Shown here: positions 1 to 8,966 of the stretch, piece after piece
Position numbering within the stretch: position 1 is the first letter of the stretch
Layout: the number at the start of each line of letters is the position of its first letter
Assembly (NCBI RefSeq): GCF_006351925.1
Contig: NZ_CP040924.1
Coordinates: 366,501-430,500, forward strand
Source: Clostridium thermarum
GTDB taxonomy: Bacteria; Bacillota; Clostridia; Clostridiales; Clostridiaceae
Direction of reading: 5' to 3'
Length of the DNA stretch: 64,000 nt
Translations under genes and position numbers: made by a program
The notes under the pieces: model-generated
Databases searched by the model: none
Told to the model about the DNA's origin: nothing
Seen by the model: the letters and a program-made list of their open reading frames with translations, nothing else

Positions 1-1
1 C

Positions 2-526
2 AATTTGCTGGCCTTAAATGCTGCCATTGAAGCTGCCAGGGCCGGTGAAGCGGGAAAGGGCTTTGCGGTAGTGGCAGAGGAGATTAGAAAACTGGCAGAA
101 CAATCTACTGTAGCAACAAAGCAAATTCAAGAATTGATTAACATGATAAATGCTAAATCAAATTTAGCTGCAGAAGCCATAGGTGAAACTAAGGTTGCTG
201 TAGAAGCTCAAAATCAATCCGTTGCTGAGAGTATGAGATTGTTTGAGAGCATTTCTCAAGCCATTCGAAAATTGCAGAATGAAATAATCGGTACAAGAAC
301 AGCCATAAATGAAACCAAACAAAAGAAAGATGAAATATTGGTTAGAATGCAGAATATTTCTGCAGTGGCTGAAGAGTCTTCAGCCAGCGCGGAAGAGGTT
401 GCTGCAGCAACAGAAGAAGTTTCAGCTACAATAGGTGAGTTTGCCAATGCTGCCGGCCAATTAAAGGAAGTTTCAGATAGCCTGGAAGCTGAAATTGGTA
501 AGTTTATAGTTGGGGAAGATAAGTAG
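2..526 (+). CDS. Methyl-accepting chemotaxis protein, C-terminal part (5' truncated by window edge)
   Basis: This is the cytoplasmic signalling end of a chemoreceptor that would control the CheA/CheW array. The visible 174 codons open in the conserved hairpin tip ([20 protein letters not shown]) that binds CheW and CheA, followed by [15 protein letters not shown] and a long heptad coiled coil. Ala/Glu/Ser-rich stretches ([17 protein letters not shown]) look like methylation-helix sequence. The ligand-binding domain, membrane segments and HAMP lie upstream of base 1, so the ligand cannot be inferred. The reading frame is open to the window edge and the first codon seen is not a real start. A hairpin with a T-rich tail follows the stop. 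The family call is very secure because the tip matches the second chemoreceptor in this window at 36997-39093 almost word for word. Confidence 0.95.
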   Translation, partial: NLLALNAAIEAARAGEAGKGFAVVAEEIRKLAEQSTVATKQIQELINMINAKSNLAAEAIGETKVAVEAQNQSVAESMRLFESISQAIRKLQNEIIGTRTAINETKQKKDEILVRMQNISAVAEESSASAEEVAAATEEVSATIGEFANAAGQLKEVSDSLEAEIGKFIVGEDK

Positions 527-534
527 ATTTATTT

Positions 535-562
535 AGCAGGGGATTGAAACCCTGCTCTTTTA
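535..562 (+). terminator. Rho-independent terminator after chemoreceptor gene
   Basis: A 7-bp stem AGCAGGG (535-541) pairs with CCCTGCT (550-556) across an 8-nt loop and is followed by CTTTTATT. It lies 9 nt after the chemoreceptor stop codon. Confidence 0.85.
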
Positions 563-730
563 TTGTATAAATTTTGCACTGTTTACTATTAGTAATGCCT
601 TTTTCGCAGTAAAAGCGAAGGGACTATATAAAGAGAGCCTTGGTAAGGAAGCAGAGGAGAATTAAAATTCTGCCTTAATGGCATATGATGTCATCATGCT
701 TGCATATAGAGCATGCCTACGATAATACTG

Positions 731-762
731 AAGTAATCCTTAAGGGGTTACTTTTTTCTTTT
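731..762 (+). terminator. Plus-strand terminator-like hairpin overlapping the 3' end of a minus-strand small ORF
   Basis: AAGTAATCC (731-739) pairs with the segment ending TTACTT (748-753) over a short loop, and the plus strand continues with a run of T broken by one C. The T-run is on the plus strand only, so it would end a plus-strand transcript. That transcript would be antisense to the last codons of the small minus-strand ORF at 748-846. No plus-strand gene immediately upstream explains it. Confidence 0.55.
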
Positions 763-846
763 GTCTGTTATAATCATGATAGCCATTGCAAGAAGAAGCG
801 CAATTGGAATTCCAAAAGCAGCGATATAGGGGATTATATCTATCAT
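748..846 (-). CDS. 32-aa hydrophobic membrane peptide, possible type I toxin
   Basis: On the minus strand an ATG at 846 opens a 32-codon frame ending TAA at 748-750. It is preceded by AGAGGAG at a spacing of 8 nt, a strong ribosome site. The peptide starts MIDIIPYIAAFG, continues with one hydrophobic segment of about 20 residues (roughly 5-26) and ends in a charged tail TDKRKK. The pattern of a short acidic or neutral N-end, one membrane helix and a basic tail is that of small holin-like type I toxins (TxpA/Hol_Tox-like). A terminator-like hairpin on the opposite strand overlaps its 3' end, the convergent arrangement seen in txpA/RatA. The toxin role is inference; a plain small membrane peptide is equally compatible. 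The ribosome site and helix make the ORF itself credible. Confidence 0.6.
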   Translation of the reverse strand: MIDIIPYIAAFGIPIALLLAMAIMIITDKRKK

Positions 847-925
847 AAAGCTAGCTCCTCTTATGAAAAATTATATAAGTTATTATTTTACAAAAATAAT
901 AAATGTATTCATAAGAAGCTTTTAG

Positions 926-998
926 AAATTAAGAATTAAGAATGACAGTGAAAATTCAGCTCCGCTAAATTTCGTCCATCATTCTTAATTTTTAAATC
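926..998. repeat. Stop-heptad repeat, class A, single-hairpin copy with ATTAAGA arms
   Basis: The left arm is a tandem of ATTAAGA units running from about 927 to 944. The core has AAAATTCAGC (951-960), TCC, then GCTAAATTT (964-972). The right arm TCATTCTTAATTTTTAAAT (979-997) is roughly the reverse complement of the left arm. It sits between the small membrane ORF and the 3' end of the SDR gene. Both arms present TAA triplets when read toward the core. Confidence 0.8.
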
Positions 999-1045
999 GT
1001 AAGCATGTTTTGGTGTTAACCAAACCTATTTAATTAATAATACTC

Positions 1046-1810
1046 TTACTTCTTATACACTATGCCTCCGGTAGCTTGATGGGTAGCGGTAACGGTTACC
1101 TCACAAATCTGTACATGCTCCGGTACAGAAGCGGTATATAGAATGATGTCTGCTATATCCTCTGCAGTAAGAGGCTTGATACCTTCATAAACCTTGGCGG
1201 CTTTTTCAACATCTCCACGGAATCTAACTACGCTGAAGTTGGTTTCCACCAGACCGGGCTGAATATTGGTTACTCTGATAGGTGTTTCAACTATGTCCAT
1301 TCTTAAGCCATCGCTTATGAATTTTACAGCGGCCTTAGTTGCACAGTACACAGCACCGCCAGGGTAGGCAGCAACACCTGCTAAGGAGCCAAGATTTATA
1401 ACATGACCTCTTTGATTTTTTACCATGGTGGGAACTACCTTTCTGGTGAGGTATAAAAGTCCTTTGATATTAGTATCAATTACAACATCAAATTCATCCA
1501 ATTTTCCATCCTGAACCTTTTCAAGACCTTGGGCCAAGCCGGCGTTGTTTACAAGGATATCTATATTCTTCAATTCTTTAGGTATGCTGTCAAATACAGC
1601 ATCTATGGCATGCTTATCTCTTACATCAAGTTCATACGTATAGACCCTGGTATGATAGTTCTCCTCCAGCTCTTTCTTCAATTCATTGAGTTTAACTATA
1701 TTTCTTGCACATAGCAGCAGTACAGCGCCTTCCTTTGCAAAACGCCTGGCTGTTGCCTCACCGATACCACTGCTGGCACCACTGATAAAAACTATTTTAT
1801 CCTTAATCAT
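1046..1810 (-). CDS. SDR-family NAD(P)-dependent oxidoreductase (YdfG-like)
   Basis: This is a classical short-chain dehydrogenase/reductase of 254 aa, the usual family length. The dinucleotide-binding loop GASSGIG is at residues 11-17 and the NNAG motif at 88-91. The catalytic set is Ser142, Tyr155 and Lys159 in YCATK. R36 after the second beta strand (CARN) fits NADP preference. By family resemblance it is closest to the YdfG type, which oxidises 3-hydroxy acids such as serine or reduces malonic semialdehyde, but the substrate cannot be read from sequence. It is a single gene, divergent from htpG. GGGGTG lies just before the ATG at 1810. Its 3' end faces a stop-heptad repeat. Confidence 0.92.
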   Translation of the reverse strand: MIKDKIVFISGASSGIGEATARRFAKEGAVLLLCARNIVKLNELKKELEENYHTRVYTYELDVRDKHAIDAVFDSIPKELKNIDILVNNAGLAQGLEKVQDGKLDEFDVVIDTNIKGLLYLTRKVVPTMVKNQRGHVINLGSLAGVAAYPGGAVYCATKAAVKFISDGLRMDIVETPIRVTNIQPGLVETNFSVVRFRGDVEKAAKVYEGIKPLTAEDIADIILYTASVPEHVQICEVTVTATHQATGGIVYKK

Positions 1811-2015
1811 TTTTTTACACCCCTTTTAATACTAATATCATTAAAACTTTATAACCATACTTATATAGCTATAAACATTTTATCAGAATAATATTTATAG
1901 GAAAATGTATTATCCTGTAAAGCTGCCTCTATCAAAAGGAATTCATTAGGATATTATATTGAACTTATAAACTGTCCCAAAGGTTACCAACAAAAGTATA
2001 GAAGGCAAAAACATA

Positions 2016-2044
2016 TTGATTTAAAAGTTAAAATATGTTATATA
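2016..2044 (+). promoter_or_regulatory. Sigma-A type promoter for htpG
   Basis: TTGATT at 2016-2021 and TATATA at 2039-2044 are separated by 17 nt. The CIRCE operator begins 12 nt after the -10, so it covers the expected start region. That supports the promoter assignment. Confidence 0.6.
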
Positions 2045-2055
2045 AAAAATATGGG

Positions 2056-2082
2056 TTAGCACTCTGGATAATAGAGTGCTAA
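2056..2082 (+). promoter_or_regulatory. CIRCE operator (HrcA-binding inverted repeat)
   Basis: TTAGCACTC (2056-2064), 9 nt, GAGTGCTAA (2074-2082) is an exact match to the CIRCE consensus TTAGCACTC-N9-GAGTGCTAA. It lies between the predicted promoter and the htpG start. HrcA would repress htpG here and release it on heat or protein-folding stress, which is established for groESL and dnaK operons of Firmicutes. Confidence 0.95.
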
Positions 2083-2123
2083 AATTAAGATTATAGTTAG
2101 AAAAGCGAAAGGAGAGATTTAAC

Positions 2124-4004
2124 TTGGAAACAAAACAATTTAAAGCTGAGTCAAAAAGACTATTAGATCTCATGATTAACTCAATCTATACCCATAGGGA
2201 AATATTTCTAAGAGAGCTTATTTCAAATGCCAGTGATGCTATCGATAAGATTTATTATAAGGCCTTGACCGATGATTCCATAACTTTTAACAAAGAGGAT
2301 TACTACATTAAAATAACAGCAGATAAAGATAGCAGAATATTAAAGATTTCTGATACCGGTATTGGAATGACCAAGGAAGAATTGGATGAAAACTTGGGGG
2401 TTATTGCTAAGAGCGGATCATTGAAATTCAAGACTGAAAATGAAATTAAGGATGGCTATGACATTATAGGACAGTTTGGTGTTGGTTTCTACTCAGCCTT
2501 TATGGTAGCAGAAACTGTTACTGTTATCAGTAAGGCTTTTGGAAGTAATGAGGCCTATAAGTGGGAGTCCCAGGGGGTAGAGGGATATACCATTGAGCCT
2601 TGCCAAAAAGATACCTACGGTACAGATATCATACTTAAAATTAAACAAAACACCGAAGAAGAAAGCTATGATGAGTACTTAGAAGAATACAGACTAAGAA
2701 GTATCATCAAGAAATACTCTGATTTCATAAGATATCCAATCAAGATGGATGTAACTAAGAGCAGACTAAAAGAAGGCAGCGACAAGGAGTATGAACAGTA
2801 TAAGGAAGAACAGATCATAAACAGTATGGTTCCTATATGGAAGAAGAACAAGAATGAGCTTAAGACTGAAGATTATGAAAACTTCTACCAAGAAAAGCAC
2901 TATGGCTTCGATAAGCCTCTAAAATACACTCACATCAGCGTGGATGGTGCTGTAAGCTATAATGCTATACTTTTTATCCCTGAAACAATGCCTTTTGATT
3001 ACTACACAAAGGAATATGAAAAGGGCCTGGAACTGTACTCAAACGGAGTACTGATAATGAACAAGTGCCCAGAGCTACTGCCGGACTACTTTGCCTTTGT
3101 TAAAGGTCTTGTAGATTCAGAAGACTTATCACTTAACATATCCAGAGAAATATTACAGCATGATAGACAGTTGAAGCTTATAGCTAAAAACATAAAGTCA
3201 AAGATTAAGAGTGAATTGGAAAACATGCTGAAAAATGAAAGAGATAAGTATGAGAAATTCTTTAAGACCTTTGGACGTCAATTGAAGTTTGGTGTATATA
3301 ATGACTTTGGCGCTAATAAGGATATGCTTCAGGACTTACTGATGTTCTACTCCTCAAAAGAGAAGAAGATGGTAACTTTGGATGAATATATAACAAGAAT
3401 GACCGAATCACAGAAGTACATCTATTATGCTGCCGGTGAATCCAATGAGAGAATTGAAAAAATGCCTCAGACAGAGCTTTTACTGGAAAAGGGCTATGAA
3501 ATACTGTACTTCACAGAGGATATAGACGAATTTGCAATCAAGATGATAATGAAATATAAAGATAAAGAGTTCAGATCTGTATCCAGCAACGATTTAGGAC
3601 TAGAGGCAGATGAAAATGCAGAGGCAGTTAAGGCTGAAGAAACAGAAAATAAAGGCCTCTTTGACAGCATGAAGGAATTACTATCCGGAAAAGTTAAAGA
3701 GGTTAGGGCTTCTAAGAGATTAAAAAATCATCCGGTTTGCTTGTCTAATCAAGGAGAGCTGTCCATTGAAATGGAGAAGATATTAAATTCTATGCCTAAC
3801 AGTGAAGGAGTAAAGGCAGACAAGGTTCTGGAGATTAATGTACATCATGACGTATTCAAATCTCTGAAGGAAGCTTATGAAAAAGATAAAGATAAGCTTA
3901 AGCTTTATACAGAAATATTATACAATCAAGCTCTGCTTATTGAAGGCCTGCCAATAGCTGATCCGGTAGAGTTTACTAATAATATTTGTAAGATAATGAA
4001 ATAA
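2124..4004 (+). CDS. htpG: Molecular chaperone HtpG (Hsp90)
   Basis: HtpG is the bacterial Hsp90, a dimeric ATP-dependent cytosolic chaperone. The 626-aa length is typical. The N-terminal GHKL ATPase is complete: [12 protein letters not shown] with catalytic Glu31 and Mg-binding Asn35, DTGIGM at about 77-82 and GQFGVGFYS at about 116-124. The middle-domain SREILQ segment and the C-terminal dimerisation region follow. Translation starts at TTG (2124) because AAAGGAGAG stands at the right distance and the following [20 protein letters not shown] aligns with known N-termini. Its control by CIRCE is notable, since Bacillus subtilis htpG is outside the HrcA regulon. The gene is monocistronic with its own terminator. 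Confidence 0.98.
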   Translation: METKQFKAESKRLLDLMINSIYTHREIFLRELISNASDAIDKIYYKALTDDSITFNKEDYYIKITADKDSRILKISDTGIGMTKEELDENLGVIAKSGSLKFKTENEIKDGYDIIGQFGVGFYSAFMVAETVTVISKAFGSNEAYKWESQGVEGYTIEPCQKDTYGTDIILKIKQNTEEESYDEYLEEYRLRSIIKKYSDFIRYPIKMDVTKSRLKEGSDKEYEQYKEEQIINSMVPIWKKNKNELKTEDYENFYQEKHYGFDKPLKYTHISVDGAVSYNAILFIPETMPFDYYTKEYEKGLELYSNGVLIMNKCPELLPDYFAFVKGLVDSEDLSLNISREILQHDRQLKLIAKNIKSKIKSELENMLKNERDKYEKFFKTFGRQLKFGVYNDFGANKDMLQDLLMFYSSKEKKMVTLDEYITRMTESQKYIYYAAGESNERIEKMPQTELLLEKGYEILYFTEDIDEFAIKMIMKYKDKEFRSVSSNDLGLEADENAEAVKAEETENKGLFDSMKELLSGKVKEVRASKRLKNHPVCLSNQGELSIEMEKILNSMPNSEGVKADKVLEINVHHDVFKSLKEAYEKDKDKLKLYTEILYNQALLIEGLPIADPVEFTNNICKIMK

Positions 4005-4023
4005 AGAAATAAACATAACAGTA

Positions 4024-4057
4024 AAAAGACTCTGGCGTCACAGACCAGGGTCTTTTT
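4024..4057 (+). terminator. Rho-independent terminator after htpG
   Basis: AAAGACTCTGG pairs with CCAGGGTCTTT across a loop CGTCACAGA, and the T-run TTTTT follows. It lies about 20 nt beyond the htpG stop. Confidence 0.85.
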
Positions 4058-4143
4058 ATGTTCTATTTAATAGCATCATCTGGTATAATTAATAATTGGA
4101 GTAAAAGTATTACATATAACTTAGTGGGAAATAAAAGGGGGTT

Positions 4144-5973
4144 ATGGATTTGAAAAATAAGATTCTTACTGGTTTATCCTTATTCGTTTCAGCTTTAGTA
4201 CTGCTTTTCAATTATAAACCGGTAAAAGTAAATGCAGCAACCTCGGACAGGATATGGGGACAGAACAGGTATCAAACTGCCAGCATGATTGCCCTCAATG
4301 GGTGGCAGACAGCCAAGTATGCTATTTTGGTAACTGGGGACAATTATCCTGATGCACTTGCTGCAACACCGCTTTCAAAAAAGTATGATGCTCCAATATT
4401 ATTAACGGAAAAAGATAAGCTTACCGGTGAGACACTGAATACTTTGAAGAAATTGAAGGTAACAGATGTGTTCATAATCGGCGGTACCGGTGTTGTAAGT
4501 ACAAGTGTTTACAATAGCCTTACAGGGCATGGAATGAAGGTTAAGAGACTTGCTGGTTCAAACAGGTATGAAACCTCTCTTGAGGTAGCCAAGTTTATAG
4601 GGGTAAGTAAAGGTGTTTTTGTATTAAATGGCAGTCATTTTGGTGATGCATTAATAGTAGGACCTGTTGCTGCTAATTTAGGAATGCCAATAATTCTGAC
4701 AGATAAGAAAGGCTTGGATCCTGCAGTAGAAAAGTATTTGAAATCAAATAATATAAGTAAGACCTATGTTATAGGTGATAATTCATTAGTATCTGACTCT
4801 GTAGTTAATAAGCTTACTAATGTAGAAAGAATTCTGGGTGCTGATATTTATGCTAGAAATAATGTATTGCTGAAAAAGTTTTGCAATATATTAGACTTCT
4901 CCAGTGCTTACATTGCCACAGGAGATAATTTTCCGGACGCGTTGGCAGGCGGTGCACTGGCAAGCAAGAATTGTAACCCGCTGATATTAACTTCAGCAAC
5001 ACCAGCAGAAAATACTTTAAAAATTATTAAGGAAAATAATACCTCCAACCTTATAGCTTTGGGAGGAGAAAGTGTTGTACAACCCAAAACTTTGGATAAG
5101 CTAATGACTCAAGTATCAGGTGTATATGAAGAAGGGGCTCATATTCAATCAAGTGGTCCTGTGAACTTGAGAAGGTATCCGCGAACTGATCAGCCGGTAC
5201 TAGATGAAATGAATAACGGAACAGCAGTTACTATAATAGGAAAAACTGATCATTGGTATAAGGTTAGATATAATGGAGAGACAGGCTATATAGCCGCACA
5301 GTTTGTTGTTCCTGATAGTGCCTTGAGAGGCTTTGATTGCTATTATCCTCTGTCACTGAGCCAATATGAACAGTTCAAAGCTGAAGGCTATAGCTTTGCT
5401 GCAAGATATTACAGTACTGAGGATCCCTTAAAGAAGCTGACAAAAGAGGAGGCACAGGCTGCTTCCGCTGCCGGACTGCAGATAGTAGCTGTTTATCAGG
5501 ATTATAATAATAAGGCGGAGTTATTCAATTACCAATATGGTGTTTTGCAGTGTACAAAAGCAATTGAACAAGCTATTGAAGTTGGACAACCAGCCTCTGG
5601 GGAAAAGCCATCAACCATATATTTTGCCGTTGATGAGAAAAATACCGGGGACATTCCATTAAATAAAGTGGAAGAATATTTTAAAGGTATAATGGATACA
5701 ATGGAGAAATTTCAAGCAGCAGACCCGGAAAAAAGAAGATGGGACATAGGTGTTTATGGAAACTATAGAATAGTAAAACATGTGAAGGAAAATGTGAACC
5801 CTGACATATATGTATGGCAAACTTCAATGGGAACGGGACAGGAAGATTACTTCTCTAAATACTATAAATATAATATATATCAAAACTTACATGAGGTTAA
5901 CCATGGCAGTATTCAGATAGATGAGAATTATAGTAATGTAGGTGGAGATATGGGGGGATTCATCATAAAATAA
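4144..5973 (+). CDS. Secreted cell-wall protein: CWB2 repeats, SH3 domain and DUF1906 glycosidase-like domain
   Basis: A 609-aa exported protein. A signal peptide spans about residues 1-31 (basic start, hydrophobic core, VNAA). Three CWB2 (cell-wall-binding repeat 2) modules fill about residues 35-325, shown by repeated R-[IL]-x-G-x-x-R-Y-x-T-[AS] and GDNFPDALAG-type motifs; these hold proteins to anionic wall polymers. A bacterial SH3 domain with an RRYPRTDQPV start lies at about 330-388. The C-terminal 210 residues form a DUF1906 (Rv2525c-like) TIM barrel, starting GFDCYYP and carrying the acidic IYFAVDEK motif; this family resembles GH25 lysozymes. The likely role is wall remodelling at the surface, with the substrate unproven. 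The start ATG follows AAAAGGGGG. It is monocistronic with a strong terminator. Confidence 0.9.
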   Translation: MDLKNKILTGLSLFVSALVLLFNYKPVKVNAATSDRIWGQNRYQTASMIALNGWQTAKYAILVTGDNYPDALAATPLSKKYDAPILLTEKDKLTGETLNTLKKLKVTDVFIIGGTGVVSTSVYNSLTGHGMKVKRLAGSNRYETSLEVAKFIGVSKGVFVLNGSHFGDALIVGPVAANLGMPIILTDKKGLDPAVEKYLKSNNISKTYVIGDNSLVSDSVVNKLTNVERILGADIYARNNVLLKKFCNILDFSSAYIATGDNFPDALAGGALASKNCNPLILTSATPAENTLKIIKENNTSNLIALGGESVVQPKTLDKLMTQVSGVYEEGAHIQSSGPVNLRRYPRTDQPVLDEMNNGTAVTIIGKTDHWYKVRYNGETGYIAAQFVVPDSALRGFDCYYPLSLSQYEQFKAEGYSFAARYYSTEDPLKKLTKEEAQAASAAGLQIVAVYQDYNNKAELFNYQYGVLQCTKAIEQAIEVGQPASGEKPSTIYFAVDEKNTGDIPLNKVEEYFKGIMDTMEKFQAADPEKRRWDIGVYGNYRIVKHVKENVNPDIYVWQTSMGTGQEDYFSKYYKYNIYQNLHEVNHGSIQIDENYSNVGGDMGGFIIK

Positions 5974-5974
5974 T

Positions 5975-6014
5975 AATAGCTGCCGCACTAAATGAACAAG
6001 AGCGGCAGCTATTT
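5975..6014 (+). terminator. Rho-independent terminator after the CWB2 protein
   Basis: A perfect 12-bp stem, AATAGCTGCCGC (5975-5986) with GCGGCAGCTATT (6002-6013), has a 15-nt loop and continues into TTT. It begins immediately after the stop codon. Confidence 0.88.
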
Positions 6015-6210
6015 TGAATTTAAAAGAAAGAACTCTTCTTTGAAAAATCCTTAAGTGTCTTCAGTGTTCTCCGTTTTTTTTGTGTGTCTAATTTTTTTGT
6101 TTTTTCCTTTACATGAAAGATTTACATATAAAAAACTTGTTAACTGTAATTATAGGATAAACCTAAATTTCACATACTTATTACATCAATGTTATGGGGA
6201 TGTGATAAAA

Positions 6211-7302
6211 ATGTATCGATTTAAGAGTTTTAGACTAATTTCTATACTTACAGCAATTTTCTTGATTCTATCATCATTTTTTAGAGGATACGTAGCCTAC
6301 GGTTCCATTGAAAATGATGAGATTAAAAAAATTATTAAGCAAATATTTGTATTGAAAAGCCGAGCCATTCTTGAGCAAGATGAAGAGCTTATGGATTTAA
6401 TTTATGATAGGAGTAAAAAGGTTGGACAATGGGCTTTTGAATACGAGGTCAAGAAGATGAAGTATATTAAAAACTGGTCAGAAAAGCAGGGAGTCACCTT
6501 CACCAGCATAACACCCAATATTGAAATAAAAAGGATAAGGGGAAAAGATGATCAATACTCTGTATATGCTCTCTGTTCAACAGAATATAAGTATGTATAT
6601 GAAGATAATAAGGATGTAGATAATAATTTCAGAATAGGCACCTATCATATAATAAATATCAAGAATATCAATGGAGTATGGACAATTATCAAGGAATGGT
6701 ACACTGATCCATTTGCAGACTCCTTAAACTTAGAAAATATTAAAGTAGACTCTATAAAAGAATATATTTTAGCTCAAGGCTCCAGAGATTTATCAAATAT
6801 TTCCAAGCGAAGGATAGATGCAGTAGCTTATGCAGACAAATATAGCGGGGCTGCTAATGATATAAGCCAGGGACTAGTGTATAATATAAAATATAAGAAC
6901 ATGAATCCACAGGGGGGAGATTGTGCAAACTTTGCTTCACAGATACTCTTCGAAGGTGGTAAGTTCAAAAAGAATAAAACATGGAACTACGATAGGGATG
7001 GCTCAAGGGCTTGGGCAAATGCTCAAGGATTTAAAGATTATTGGGTAGGCAGCGGAAGAGCTTCTGTCATAGCCTATGGTACCTATGACAAGGTCTTTAA
7101 GGCCTCTTATAAGTTGCTGCCGGGAGACTTCGTAGCCTATGTGAAGAAAGGACGAATAACTCATATATCTGTGGTAACCGGTTCGGATTCAAAGGGCTAT
7201 GCTCTGGTTAACTGTCATAATACAGATCGCCACAGGGTTCCATGGGATTTAGGATGGAGTAATAAGAGTATTAAATTTTATCTTGTAAGAGTTCATTTCT
7301 GA
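6211..7302 (+). CDS. Secreted putative amidase (Amidase_6 domain)
   Basis: A 363-aa exported protein. I place the start at ATG 6211, because TATGGGGA lies about 10 nt before it and a good signal peptide follows (MYRFKSFRL then a hydrophobic run to about residue 30). A longer frame opening at 6055 has no such support. Residues 35-200 are an unassigned helical/NTF2-like region. The C-terminal 150 residues match the Amidase_6 family: YADKYSG, then GGDCANFASQIL with the candidate catalytic Cys238, and THISVVTG with His318. Family members are papain/NlpC-like folds linked to wall peptides or spore/surface proteins. The substrate is unknown. It is followed by its own terminator. Confidence 0.83.
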   Translation: MYRFKSFRLISILTAIFLILSSFFRGYVAYGSIENDEIKKIIKQIFVLKSRAILEQDEELMDLIYDRSKKVGQWAFEYEVKKMKYIKNWSEKQGVTFTSITPNIEIKRIRGKDDQYSVYALCSTEYKYVYEDNKDVDNNFRIGTYHIINIKNINGVWTIIKEWYTDPFADSLNLENIKVDSIKEYILAQGSRDLSNISKRRIDAVAYADKYSGAANDISQGLVYNIKYKNMNPQGGDCANFASQILFEGGKFKKNKTWNYDRDGSRAWANAQGFKDYWVGSGRASVIAYGTYDKVFKASYKLLPGDFVAYVKKGRITHISVVTGSDSKGYALVNCHNTDRHRVPWDLGWSNKSIKFYLVRVHF

Positions 7303-7344
7303 TTTATATGTATAATATGACAAAAAAAGATTAAGGATAACTAT

Positions 7345-7383
7345 AAAGACTACAAAAGACTTAGGGCTTAGTAGTCTTTTTCA
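7345..7383 (+). terminator. Rho-independent terminator after the amidase-like gene
   Basis: AAAGACTAC (7345-7353) pairs with GTAGTCTTT (7371-7379) across a 17-nt loop, followed by TTC. The loop repeats AAGACTTAG, so a shorter alternative stem is possible. Confidence 0.75.
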
Positions 7384-7461
7384 ATTGTTTCAAATTGACT
7401 GTGTAGGAGGTGAAACTAGCTTTAGACCGGCAGATAATACTGCAAAGTCTGCTAGGAAAAG

Positions 7462-8895
7462 ATGAGATTATTAGAAGGGATACTTTGTTTACTGGTCATT
7501 TTGTTTATGGTTATCTTCATCTCTGGAACAGTTAGATGGTTTAAGGCTATAAAATATATCTGTCTTTCTGTTTTAATCTGCACTATACTGCACTGGATAT
7601 TTGAAGGAGTACGATGGCAGTTATATCCTGTATATTTTTTAGTACTGTTAATTGAAGCAGTTGTCGTTCTAAATTATTGGAAATTTACCAGTTTTGAAAG
7701 AATGTATACCAATAAGGGGAGCAGGTTTTTCATCATCATTTTTATAACCATCAACATAATTATGTCTTTAGCAGCTTCCTATGTGTTTCCACTATACAAT
7801 TTAACGAAGCCAACTGGAGAATATAAAATAGGTACAATATCCTTTGATGCTATAGATACAAATAGGGTTGCCTTATATAGTAACAGTAGGGATGCTAACA
7901 GGAAGATAAAGATTCAACTCTGGTATCCGGCGGACGAGGCAGAAGGCCATAAGAGGGCGCCTTGGCTGGAAGGGGGTGCTGTGGAAGCTGGATCCATTGC
8001 AAAAATAGTGGGTATTCCTGAGTTTTTGTTAAGGCCCATGGCACTGATAAAATCAAACTCATATAAAGCTGCTGATATAGGCAAGGCAAAATCAAAATAT
8101 CCTCTGGTTATTATATCTCACGGACTAACCGGCCTGAGGAGCCTTCATACGGACTTAGCGGAGTTACTTGCAAGTCACGGTTATATTGTTGCCGGCATAA
8201 GTCATACCTATGCCGCTGCCGTTACAGTATTTGACAGCGGAGAGGCAGAATACCTCAGAAAGGAGGCCATCCCTTTTGGGGTAAGTCGGGAGGAATACTT
8301 AACATATAGCAATATAGTGCTTGATACTTATGTACAGGACATACAGTTTACAATAGATACTTTAATCGAGCTCAACTCAGATAAGACCTCAATACTATGG
8401 GATAAGCTTGACTTGTCTGCAATTGGATTGTTAGGCCATTCTGCCGGTGGAGGGGCCGGAGTTGTTACGGCTATTAAAGACAGCCGCATTAGAGCTATAA
8501 CGGGCTTTGATCCATGGCTAGACCCGGTAGATGCAGAGATCATCAATACCGGACTTAGAATTCCGGCACTCTTTCTAAGAAGTGAGCAGTGGATAACGGA
8601 TCCTAATAACGCAAACCTGTTTCCCCTATTAAAAAGTAGCAAAGGTTATAGAGAACTCTATGAAATAAGTGGCACAACACACCTGGATTTTACAATGATT
8701 CATATGTATTCACCATTGACTAAGACCTATGGTTATACCGGCCAATTGGACGGACGTAAAATTTCAATGATACAGCAGGATTTTGTGTTAGCCTTTTTTA
8801 ACAGATATTTGACTTACAGGTTTGATTCTGAGGATATGAACAGCATTGCGGACAAGTATGATGAAGTGAGAAGGGTTTATTTTTATGATAATTAG
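7462..8895 (+). CDS. Membrane-anchored alpha/beta hydrolase, PAF-acetylhydrolase-like
   Basis: A 477-aa protein with about four N-terminal membrane helices (within residues 1-112) and a soluble alpha/beta-hydrolase domain. The catalytic triad can be read: nucleophile Ser327 in GHSAGGG, Asp350 in GFDPWLD and His407 in GTTHLDF. The SHGLTG segment is the oxyanion loop. The arrangement matches the platelet-activating-factor acetylhydrolase / dienelactone-hydrolase-like group, which cleaves short acyl esters of lipids. The physiological substrate is unknown. The start ATG has only a weak ribosome site (AGGAAAAG). It is a single gene, and the region just after its stop is occupied by a stop-heptad repeat. 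Confidence 0.82.
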   Translation: MRLLEGILCLLVILFMVIFISGTVRWFKAIKYICLSVLICTILHWIFEGVRWQLYPVYFLVLLIEAVVVLNYWKFTSFERMYTNKGSRFFIIIFITINIIMSLAASYVFPLYNLTKPTGEYKIGTISFDAIDTNRVALYSNSRDANRKIKIQLWYPADEAEGHKRAPWLEGGAVEAGSIAKIVGIPEFLLRPMALIKSNSYKAADIGKAKSKYPLVIISHGLTGLRSLHTDLAELLASHGYIVAGISHTYAAAVTVFDSGEAEYLRKEAIPFGVSREEYLTYSNIVLDTYVQDIQFTIDTLIELNSDKTSILWDKLDLSAIGLLGHSAGGGAGVVTAIKDSRIRAITGFDPWLDPVDAEIINTGLRIPALFLRSEQWITDPNNANLFPLLKSSKGYRELYEISGTTHLDFTMIHMYSPLTKTYGYTGQLDGRKISMIQQDFVLAFFNRYLTYRFDSEDMNSIADKYDEVRRVYFYDN

Positions 8896-8966
8896 TAGTT
8901 AGTATTGAGTGGTGAGTAATTGTGGAGGATTTTTCTCCGCTTTGCTACGAAAAATCTTCAAAAATT
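8890..8966. repeat. Stop-heptad repeat, class A, AGGATTTTTC half with ATTAGTA-type arm
   Basis: Heptads ATTAGTA, GTTAGTA, TTGAGTG and GTGAGTA lead into TGTGGAGGATTTTTCTCCG, then a short loop and CGAAAAATCTTC. Only one arm is clear. The other side runs straight into the truncated VWA gene, whose stop codon lies in the core hairpin. Confidence 0.75.

Noticed and set aside
685..939. 84-codon plus-strand frame
   Set aside because: It overlaps the better supported minus-strand small ORF, the terminator hairpin and a class-A repeat, and has no ribosome site or recognisable composition.
6055..6210. Longer N-terminus for the amidase-like protein
   Set aside because: The extra 52 residues have no ribosome site and would bury the signal peptide that starts at 6211.
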